In this document: positions 13,754-19,598 of the stretch, one piece after another
Numbering within the stretch: position 1 is the stretch's first letter
How the letters are laid out: each line of letters begins with the position of its first letter
Origin: Frankiales bacterium
GTDB taxonomy: Bacteria; Actinomycetota; Actinomycetes; Mycobacteriales; SCTD01
Length of the DNA stretch: 19,598 bases
Direction of reading: 5' to 3'
Assembly: GCA_025464915.1 (NCBI GenBank)
Contig: JAODNF010000375.1
Coordinates: 1 to 19,598 of the forward strand
Translations under genes and position numbers: made by a program
Notes under the pieces: generated by a model
The model's database searches: none
What the model saw: only the letters and a program-made list of their open reading frames with translations
What the model was told of the DNA's origin: nothing

Positions 13754-14524
13754 CTAGCCCCCCGACGCCTGCTTGAGGGCGTCGACGATCGGGCCGCCGT
13801 CGGTCTGGTCGGCCGCCGGTGGCGCGACGACGCTGACCTTGGTGCCGAAGTCGTACCTCTCGAGGGTCGTCACGACGTGCGCCTTGGTGCCCTTGATGGT
13901 GAGGTCGATGTCCTCGGTCAGCTTCACGAGGCGACCCTGCGCGTCGACCCAGGCGTTGAACGGCAGGGCCGTCACACCGCTGTCGAGCAGCTTCCGGGTA
14001 GCCGCCTTCACCAGGCCCTGCTGCGCAGCGAGGCGCTCCTTGGTGATGGGGATGGTGCCCTTGTACTGGGTCGCCGTGGCGCCGCGCACCGTGTCGTCGC
14101 CCACCTTGGTGACGTCGTTCCCCACCGCCAGGAGCACCTGCGCCGCATCACCGGGGCTGGCGCTGTCGGCCAGGGAGGTCCCGACGAGGTCGGCCAGCGT
14201 CAGGACGTACCACTTCGCCTGCCCCGGGACCTTGAGGTAGAGCTTGCCGCCGGTGAGGCGCTCCTGGACGGAGACCGTGCCGATGGTGAGGGTCATCGAC
14301 CCGACGTCGCGGGCGAAGGCGCCGGTGCCCTTGACCGTCACGTCCTGTCCGCCCGCGGTCGTGGCGATCGTGACGTCGAGCTTGGAGGACTGCGTCGCCG
14401 TCTTGGTGACCGCGGCCCGCAGCTGGGCACCGAGGTCGGTCTTCAGGGTGCTGGTGCCACCACCGCCCGAGCCGCAACCGGCGGCGAGCAGCAGGACTGG
14501 GACGACGGCGAGGGCTCTGCGCAT
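13754..14524 (-). CDS. Secreted lipoprotein, LppX/LprG-like
   Basis: The 256-residue product begins with a lipoprotein signal (MRRALAVVPVLLLAAGC) whose lipobox LAAGC puts the lipidated cysteine at about residue 17. A GSGGGGTS linker follows. The mature part alternates beta-strands and helices in the manner of the LppX/LprA/F/G lipid-binding fold: GKLYLKVPGQAKWYVL near 93-108, and PFNAWVDAQGRLVKL. Family members shuttle lipids or glycolipids across the envelope; the cargo here is unknown. A CAGAGT hexamer ends 6 nt before the ATG and no Shine-Dalgarno is evident, so the mRNA may be leaderless. It diverges from the ECF sigma gene by 50 nt. Confidence 0.78.
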   Translation of the reverse strand: MRRALAVVPVLLLAAGCGSGGGGTSTLKTDLGAQLRAAVTKTATQSSKLDVTIATTAGGQDVTVKGTGAFARDVGSMTLTIGTVSVQERLTGGKLYLKVPGQAKWYVLTLADLVGTSLADSASPGDAAQVLLAVGNDVTKVGDDTVRGATATQYKGTIPITKERLAAQQGLVKAATRKLLDSGVTALPFNAWVDAQGRLVKLTEDIDLTIKGTKAHVVTTLERYDFGTKVSVVAPPAADQTDGGPIVDALKQASGG

Positions 14525-14574
14525 ACCCGGACTCTGCCACGCGAACAGGCCCGGCGTAGGGCAGGATGGTGCAC

Positions 14575-15081
14575 ATGGTGCACCGGTCGGACGAGGAGTT
14601 CACGGCCTTCGTGCGCGTGCACGGACGCGCCCTCGCCCGGACCGCGACGCTGCTCGCCGGTGACCGGGTGGCAGGTGAGGACCTGCTGCAGACCGCGCTC
14701 GCGCAGACCTACGCCCGGTGGCGCAAGGCCGACATCGAGGACCTGGAGCAGTACGTCCGGGTCGTGCTCGCACGCGCCCAGATCAGCTGGCGCCGGCGGC
14801 TGTCGAGCACCGAGCGACCGCTGGACCTCGAGCCCGACGAGCTGCCGGTCCCCGACATCGCCGACCGGACCGTCGACCGACGCGTCCTGCTCGGGGCGCT
14901 CCAGCAGCTCCCGCCGAAGCAGCGCGCGACCCTGGTCCTCCGCTACTTCGACGACCTCTCCGAGGCGGACACCGCCAAGGCCCTCGGCTGCAGCGCCGGC
15001 TCGGTGAAGCAGCACAGCACCCGAGGGCTCGCGAAGCTCCGCGCCCTGCTCGGCCCCGACGCGGTGCTGGCGGGACTGTGA
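14575..15081 (+). CDS. SigE-family ECF RNA polymerase sigma factor
   Basis: The 168-residue product has sigma region 2 at about 5-75 (EEFTAFVRVHGRALARTATL, GDRVAGEDLLQTALAQTYAR) and region 4 at about 105-155 (LQQLPPKQRATLVLRYFDDL, then CSAGSVKQHSTRGLAKLR). This matches the actinomycete SigE-family ECF class (TIGR02983-like). I choose the ATG at 14575 because AGGA ends 8 nt before it; for the in-frame ATG at 14566 the AGGA overlaps the start. The following membrane protein gene overlaps by 4 nt and is its probable partner or regulator. Which promoters it reads is unknown; the divergent lipoprotein promoter is an obvious candidate. Confidence 0.9.
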   Translation: MVHRSDEEFTAFVRVHGRALARTATLLAGDRVAGEDLLQTALAQTYARWRKADIEDLEQYVRVVLARAQISWRRRLSSTERPLDLEPDELPVPDIADRTVDRRVLLGALQQLPPKQRATLVLRYFDDLSEADTAKALGCSAGSVKQHSTRGLAKLRALLGPDAVLAGL

Positions 15082-15770
15082 ACGAGGAGCAGGTCCGCCG
15101 CCTGATGGCGGGGGCTGCGAGCCCCGCCCTCGACGACGACGTCCGCGCCGCCGCCGCCCTGTTCGCCGGTCACCAGCTCGTCCGCACCCGCCGCACCCGG
15201 CACTGGGTGCTGGGCGCCACCGCTCTCGCGGCCGTCGGCGTCGTGGTCCTGATCCCCCGCCCCAGCGCACCCGCGACGGACGTCGTGCTCGGCTGCGCGC
15301 AGGGCGTCGGCACCGCAGGAGCGGGGCTGGTCACCGGTGGCATCGACGGCGTGACCCTCGCCGTCGACAACCCGACCCGCGAGGTCCTCACGGTCACCGG
15401 CGGCACCAGCTCGGTGATGGCGCTGCCCGGCACGACGCAGGTCACCCTGCCGGTCGCGACGGGGCAGACCGTCCGGTGCGGCAGCGGCGCCCCCGTACGG
15501 CTGACCGTCCAGGAGGCCACCCGGTCCGGCAGCTGCGCGTCGGTGCTCACAGCGGCGGCGGCGACCGTCGAGAACGGCGAGATCTCCGCCCTCACCCGCT
15601 CGCAGCTCAGCGGCCTGCCGCAGGGGTCGGTCGTGGACGCGTCCGACGACAGCACCCCGCTGCGACGCGTGCAGGTGCGGGCGGCCGGCAAGGTCGTCGC
15701 CGAGGCGCTCTGGCACGAGCTGCCCGGGGGCGGGGACTGGCAGCTGGAGTCGGTCAGCCGCTGCGGCTGA
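15078..15770 (+). CDS. Single-pass membrane protein coupled to the ECF sigma factor (possible anti-sigma)
   Basis: The 230-residue product has a cytosolic N-terminus of about 37 residues, one transmembrane helix (HWVLGATALAAVGVVVLIP) and a Gly/Thr-rich extracytoplasmic domain of about 170 residues. Four cysteines (in GCAQG, VRCGSG, GSCAS and SRCG) could form disulfides. The GTG start overlaps the sigma gene's TGA (GTGA), so translation is coupled. Topology and position suit an anti-sigma or sensor role, but the N-terminus lacks the HxxxCxxC zinc motif of common anti-sigma domains, so direct sigma binding is unproven. The gene's end overlaps the convergent diguanylate cyclase gene by 17 nt. 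Confidence 0.75.
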   Translation: MNEEQVRRLMAGAASPALDDDVRAAAALFAGHQLVRTRRTRHWVLGATALAAVGVVVLIPRPSAPATDVVLGCAQGVGTAGAGLVTGGIDGVTLAVDNPTREVLTVTGGTSSVMALPGTTQVTLPVATGQTVRCGSGAPVRLTVQEATRSGSCASVLTAAAATVENGEISALTRSQLSGLPQGSVVDASDDSTPLRRVQVRAAGKVVAEALWHELPGGGDWQLESVSRCG

Positions 15771-16938
15771 CGACAGCCGAGCGCTGCTGGGGGACGGTCA
15801 GCGCCGGGCGGTAGGTCCGGACCGCGTTCCGGCCGTCGCGCTTCGCCGCGTAGAGCGCCACGTCGGCGCACGCGAGCACTTCGCGCAGCCGCTCGCGCGC
15901 CAGCGGCTCGCTCGCGCACACGCCGAGGCTCGCGGTGAGCGACAGTCCCGCGACGGGTGTCGTCTCCAGCGTCGAGCGCAGCCGTTCCGCGACGGCGAGG
16001 CCCTCCGCGGCATCGGCCCCGGGCAGCAGGACCACGAACTCCTCCCCGCCGAACCGGCCGAGCAGGTCGTGCGGGCGCACGCAGCCGCGCAGCAGGTCCG
16101 CCGTGCCGGCCAGCACGTCGTCGCCGACCAGGTGCCCGTGCGCGTCGTTGACCCGCTTGAAGTGGTCGAGGTCGAGGAGCACGACCGCGAAGAGCTGGCC
16201 CTTGGCAAGGACCGCTCCCGCCCGCTGCTCCCAGGCGGCGAGGGTCAGCAGCCCGGTCTTGGCGTCGTGCTCGGCCGCCTGCCGCAGGGTCTGGTGCAGG
16301 AGGGCCCGCTGCAGGACGGCGTACGAGGGGACCAGGAGCAGCACGAACGCCGGACCGATGTTCCAGAGCACCGCGATCACGCACGCCTGGCACAGCACCA
16401 GGGCCTCGTTGGCGTAGAAGGACAGGCTGCGCAGCTCGTCCTTGAGCCACTGCTCGTCGGCCGGCTCCCCGGTGAGGGCGCACCCCGCGAACAGGGTGGC
16501 CTCGACGACGAGGAAGACCGCACCGCCGAGGAGCATCGACGGCAGCGAGGTGGCGCGGGCCAGCGGCTGGGCAGCGGCGGCGGCGAGGCTGAGCAGCGCA
16601 CCCGAGCCCAGCCACTTGATGAGCGGGACCTTCAGCCCGCGCCACCGGACGTAGGCGTAGGTCGGGACGGTGATCAGGACGACGAGGGTGCTGGAGCAGA
16701 GCACGGCGGCAGCAAACGGCCAGGCGGACAGGCCCTTGTGCGCGCGCTGGGTGAGGACCTTGCCGCCCTCGGCGTGCCGGCCGAGCTCGGCGTCGAGGAC
16801 GGCCAGCCCGAGCAGGGCCGCGACGACGAGGCCGTCGTGCGCGCTCAGCGACGGATGGCGCAGCCCGGCGGCGAGGGCAGCCAGCACGAGCACCGCGATC
16901 CACACGCGCAAGGCGGGCCTCGCGTCCCCAAAGCGCAC
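15754..16938 (-). CDS. Membrane-bound diguanylate cyclase (GGDEF)
   Basis: The 394-residue product makes cyclic di-GMP from two GTP. The N-terminal part (about 10-215) has about 6 hydrophobic helices like a MASE-type sensor. The GGDEF domain at about 220-385 has DLDHFKRVNDAHGH (metal and substrate site), the active-site variant GGEEF at 297-301, and an inhibitory-site RxxD (RPHD, 288-291) exactly 5 residues before it, so product feedback is expected. I chose the GTG at 16938, with AGGAG 7 nt upstream, over the ATG at 16998, which has no visible site. No EAL or HD-GYP phosphodiesterase lies in the window. What the membrane part senses is not known. Confidence 0.9.
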   Translation of the reverse strand: MRFGDARPALRVWIAVLVLAALAAGLRHPSLSAHDGLVVAALLGLAVLDAELGRHAEGGKVLTQRAHKGLSAWPFAAAVLCSSTLVVLITVPTYAYVRWRGLKVPLIKWLGSGALLSLAAAAAQPLARATSLPSMLLGGAVFLVVEATLFAGCALTGEPADEQWLKDELRSLSFYANEALVLCQACVIAVLWNIGPAFVLLLVPSYAVLQRALLHQTLRQAAEHDAKTGLLTLAAWEQRAGAVLAKGQLFAVVLLDLDHFKRVNDAHGHLVGDDVLAGTADLLRGCVRPHDLLGRFGGEEFVVLLPGADAAEGLAVAERLRSTLETTPVAGLSLTASLGVCASEPLARERLREVLACADVALYAAKRDGRNAVRTYRPALTVPQQRSAVVSRSG

Positions 16939-16970
16939 GTGCCCACTCCTGTCGTCCAACCCTTGTCGAG

Positions 16971-16982
16971 CATCGGCCGATG
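16971..16982. promoter_or_regulatory. 12-bp perfect palindrome upstream of the diguanylate cyclase
   Basis: CATCGGCCGATG is fully self-complementary and lies 33 nt before the chosen GTG start, in the 89-nt gap behind the racemase gene. It could be an operator. A chance palindrome cannot be excluded. Confidence 0.3.
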
Positions 16983-17027
16983 ACGGCCTCAAGGACATGG
17001 CCAGATCGGGTCATCCGCGGCCAGCGG

Positions 17028-18134
17028 TCAGCCCAGCGGGACCTGCTCCCGCCCCACGAGCATCTCGGCGAGGACGTCGGGCAGCGGTTCGACGCCGATG
17101 CCGGCGCCGGTCGGGACGGTGAGGTGGCCGTCCTCGAGGACGAACGGCGTCGTGACGTCCTGGCTGTAGTAGCGGTCGGAGGCGCTGGTGTCGCCCGGCA
17201 GGGTGAAGCCCGGCAGTGCTGCCAGGGCCGCGTTCGCCGCTCGGCCGATGCCGGTCTCGAGCATGCCTCCGCACCAGACAGGGACGCCCTTCGCGACGGC
17301 GACGTCGTGGATGCGGCGCGCCTCCAGGTACCCACCGACCCGGCCCGGCTTCACGTTGATGACCGAGCACGCCCCCAGCGCGATCGCGTCGGCGGCGGAG
17401 CGGGCGGACACGATCGACTCGTCGAGGCAGATTGGCGTGTCGAGCAGCCGCGCCAGCTCGGCGTGGCCGCGCACGTCCTCCTCGTCCATCGGCTGCTCGT
17501 GGAACAGCAGGTCGAAGGCGTCGAGGCGCTTGAGCAGCTTCCAGTCCTTCAGGGCGTAGGCGGTGTTGGCGTCGGTCTGCAGCAGGACGTCGCCGAACTG
17601 CTCGCGGACGGCCTTGACGGGCTCGTAGTCCCAGCCGGGCTGGATCTTGAGCTTGATGCGGACGTACCCCTGGTCGAGGTAACCGCCGACCGCGTCGAGC
17701 AGCTCCGGCACGGAGTCCATGATCCCGACGGAGACACCGGCGGGGACCCGGTCCTTCGTCGCGCCCAGGTACGACGACAGCGGCGTGCCGCTGGCCTTCA
17801 GCTCGGCGTCGAGGACGGCCGTCTCCAGGGCGGCCTTCGCCATCCGGTGCCCCTTGACCGGGTGCAGCGCGTGAGCGACCCGAGCCGCGGTCAGCCCCTC
17901 GGCGGCGGCCAGCCGCGGCACGAGGTGGTGCCTCATCACGTGGGCGGCCGCGTCGACGTACTCGCTGCTGTAGAGCGGGTCGTCCATCGCGACGCACTCC
18001 GCCCAGCCGTCGGACTCCGGCGTCGTCACGTGGACGAGCAGCGCGTTGCGGCGGGTCTGGGTCGAGAAGCTGGTGCGGAAGGGCGACACCAGCGGGAGGG
18101 CGATGCGGACCAGCTCGACGGACGTGATCTTCAC
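17028..18134 (-). CDS. N-acylamino-acid racemase / o-succinylbenzoate synthase family
   Basis: The 368-residue enolase-superfamily enzyme is close in length and sequence to the Amycolatopsis N-acylamino-acid racemase. The catalytic set is intact: KLK with K161/K163, metal ligands D188 (QTDAN), E213 (HEQP) and D238 (CLDES), and general base K262 (VKPGRVGG). Also seen are the 20s-loop region PFRTSFSTQT and LETGIGRAANAALAALPGF. Family members either racemise N-succinyl or N-acyl amino acids or make o-succinylbenzoate for menaquinone. The 4-nt overlap with a GNAT acyltransferase, and no men genes alongside, favour the racemase role. Start is GTG 18134 within the GTGA overlap. I am sure of the family and less sure of the substrate. 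Confidence 0.85.
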   Translation of the reverse strand: MKITSVELVRIALPLVSPFRTSFSTQTRRNALLVHVTTPESDGWAECVAMDDPLYSSEYVDAAAHVMRHHLVPRLAAAEGLTAARVAHALHPVKGHRMAKAALETAVLDAELKASGTPLSSYLGATKDRVPAGVSVGIMDSVPELLDAVGGYLDQGYVRIKLKIQPGWDYEPVKAVREQFGDVLLQTDANTAYALKDWKLLKRLDAFDLLFHEQPMDEEDVRGHAELARLLDTPICLDESIVSARSAADAIALGACSVINVKPGRVGGYLEARRIHDVAVAKGVPVWCGGMLETGIGRAANAALAALPGFTLPGDTSASDRYYSQDVTTPFVLEDGHLTVPTGAGIGVEPLPDVLAEMLVGREQVPLG

Positions 18135-18883
18135 GAGAGCACCAGGGCACCTTCGGGGTCGAGGCCGAGGACGACGGCGCCGTCGGCCAGGGCGGGTACG
18201 ACGCCTTCGCGGACCCGGAAGCGCCAGGCGCGGGCAAGAGCGGGGTCCTTCAGGCGCAGTGCTTCGATGTCCTCGGGCAGGGGCACGGTCCGCTCGCCGG
18301 CGACCCACGCGAGCCGCCCCTGCGCGGCCTGGACGGCCCGGTCGCTGAGCAGGTCCCAGTGCAGCTCGAACCGGTCGCTCTCGTCGCCGGCGTTGACGCC
18401 GTCCGTCATCGCGCCGTAGTGGTCGGGCAGGTAGGCGTGGACGTCCGCACCGAGCGCGTGGAGGTTGAACGCCAGGTTGCGACGCACCAGCGGGTCGCAG
18501 GTCCAGGTGATCGTGGCCAGTCCCCGGTCGAGGGCCCACCAGCGCTGGTGCTGCTTGAGGGCGAAGCCGAGGCCCCGGCGCTGGCCGGCGGGGACGACAC
18601 CGGTGATGTGGGAGTGCAGGCCGTCGGTGGAGAGCAGGCCCATCGCGACCCCGAGCAGCGCACCACCGTCGTCGTAGGCGCCGAACACGTAGCCGCCGGT
18701 GTGCTGGACGGTGCGCAGCAGGTTGGAGGGGACCGGGGACTCGCTGCTGCGCCACACCTCGCGCAGCAGGGCGGCGCCGCGCTCGGTCTCGGCCGGAGTG
18801 CGCATCTCGAGCACCGTCACCCCGGCGAGCGCGCAGGCTCGCTGGACCACGGTCTCCGTCGCGGTGCTCGTCGACACGCTCAT
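18131..18883 (-). CDS. GNAT-family acyltransferase paired with the racemase
   Basis: The 250-residue product has a GNAT fold. LLGVAMGLL is followed by the acyl-CoA-binding loop HITGVVPAGQRRGLGFALKQHQ at about 92-113, and WALDRGLATITWTCDPLVRRN matches the subgroup often encoded beside N-acylamino-acid racemases. In Geobacillus-type loci a neighbouring GNAT enzyme succinylates D-amino acids, the racemase inverts them, and a hydrolase releases the L-form. I infer the same acyl-transfer step here; the acyl donor is not visible from sequence. The ATG at 18883 has the hexamer CAGAGT 6 nt upstream and no Shine-Dalgarno, so a leaderless mRNA is likely. Confidence 0.78.
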   Translation of the reverse strand: MSVSTSTATETVVQRACALAGVTVLEMRTPAETERGAALLREVWRSSESPVPSNLLRTVQHTGGYVFGAYDDGGALLGVAMGLLSTDGLHSHITGVVPAGQRRGLGFALKQHQRWWALDRGLATITWTCDPLVRRNLAFNLHALGADVHAYLPDHYGAMTDGVNAGDESDRFELHWDLLSDRAVQAAQGRLAWVAGERTVPLPEDIEALRLKDPALARAWRFRVREGVVPALADGAVVLGLDPEGALVLS

Positions 18884-18999
18884 GGGACCACTCTGCCGCC
18901 GGTGCAACGGCGGTGCATCGTTCTGGGCCGACAAGGATCGGAAATTTCGTGGTGCCTGCCGACGATGAGCGGGGTCCGTGGCTCCGGCAGACTGCCGGT

Positions 19000-19598
19000 G
19001 TGCCCACTCTCCGCTCCGTGCTCGAGGCGCTCGGTCCTGCGCTGACCTCGTACGGCGACCTCGAGGTGGAGGTCAACGAGGTCGTGCTCGTCGGCCCGGG
19101 CGACCCGGTGCCGTCCGCGCCGGGTGCGCTCCTCGTCGTGCAGGACTCCTCCGCGCTCGGCCCGGTGGACGCGGCCGCGGTCGTGGTGCGCGGGGCACCG
19201 CCCGAGCTCGGCGTTCCGGTCGTGTGCGCACCGGACGACCTGCCCTGGAACCACCTGCTCCACCTGCTCATCTCGGCCGTGTCCGCCTCGGACGGCGGGG
19301 ACCTGTTCGCCCTGGCGAACTCGGTCGCGGCGGCCGTCGGCGGGGCGGTCGCGATCGAGGACCCGTCGCGGCGGGTGCTCGCCTACTCCTCGCTGCCCGA
19401 GCAGGCCATCGACGAGGCCCGCCAGCAGGGCATCCTCGGGCGGCAGGTGCCCGACCTGTCGCGCAACGACGACCTCTACCGGGCCCTCCAGCGGGCCCCC
19501 GGGGTGCTGCGCGTGCCGGCGGACGGCGACGTCCTGCCGCGGCTCGCGGTCGCGGTCCGCGCCGGCGCGGAGCTGCTCGGCTCGATCTGGGTGGTCGA
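19000..19598 (+). CDS. PucR/CdaR-type transcriptional regulator, N-terminal part (cut by window edge)
   Basis: Reading from GTG 19000, an open frame runs off the right edge with 199 codons visible (VPTLRSVLEALGPALTSYGD and onward). Residues about 1-95 resemble the N-terminal purine-catabolism-regulator-like region (EVVLVGPGD, GALLVVQDSS). From about 105 a GAF-like domain follows: VAAAVGGAVAIEDPSRRVLA, then SLPEQAIDEARQQGILGRQV and LAVAVRAGAELLGSIWVV. The expected C-terminal HTH_30 domain is beyond the window. It diverges from the GNAT-racemase operon by 116 nt and may regulate it. CAGACT lies 6 nt before the GTG, again suggesting a leaderless start. Confidence 0.75.
   Translation, partial: MPTLRSVLEALGPALTSYGDLEVEVNEVVLVGPGDPVPSAPGALLVVQDSSALGPVDAAAVVVRGAPPELGVPVVCAPDDLPWNHLLHLLISAVSASDGGDLFALANSVAAAVGGAVAIEDPSRRVLAYSSLPEQAIDEARQQGILGRQVPDLSRNDDLYRALQRAPGVLRVPADGDVLPRLAVAVRAGAELLGSIWVV

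Overview
This is a high-GC actinomycete chromosome segment. Three things point there: very strong GC bias at third codon positions, mycothiol biosynthesis (mshD), and the gene block cysA-type sulfurtransferase / DUF2993 (LmeA-like) / glnR / mshD, which is also clustered in Mycobacterium tuberculosis (Rv0815c, Rv0817c, Rv0818, Rv0819). The genus cannot be read from the window. No rRNA, tRNA, CRISPR array, phage gene or transposase was seen.

Layout. Positions 1-1000 hold a thiosulfate sulfurtransferase gene. In front of it is a predicted leaderless 24-residue ORF with four cysteines, which looks like a cysteine-responsive attenuator. Positions 1108-4791 hold a three-gene minus-strand operon: a membrane protein, a DUF2993 periplasmic protein, and a large secreted GH99-like protein. 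Positions about 4840-5228 hold a decayed alpha/beta-hydrolase gene that has lost its catalytic triad. Positions 5305-7537 hold glnR, a P-loop kinase gene and mshD.

Positions 7647-11962 hold an MFS transporter, divergent from an MMPL transporter and TetR repressor operon that has a legible promoter and palindromic operator. Positions 12024-13592 hold a divergent pair, a DUF559-type nuclease-like protein and a DoxX-like membrane protein. Positions 13754-15770 hold a lipoprotein, divergent from an ECF sigma factor and its translationally coupled membrane protein. Positions 15754-16938 encode a membrane diguanylate cyclase. Positions 17028-18883 hold a coupled GNAT acyltransferase and N-acylamino-acid racemase pair, with a PucR-type regulator diverging from it and cut by the right edge.

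The most unusual structural feature is a dispersed 45-nt palindromic element. It is present in six copies of identical length, all just past stop codons and five of them between convergent genes. One copy supplies the last codons of the MFS transporter, and two copies touch stop codons. It resembles a REP-type element, and I do not recognise it as a named family.

Several genes appear to be leaderless: a -10-like hexamer lies 6-7 nt before the start codon of the cysteine uORF, mshD, the lipoprotein, the GNAT gene and the PucR-type gene.
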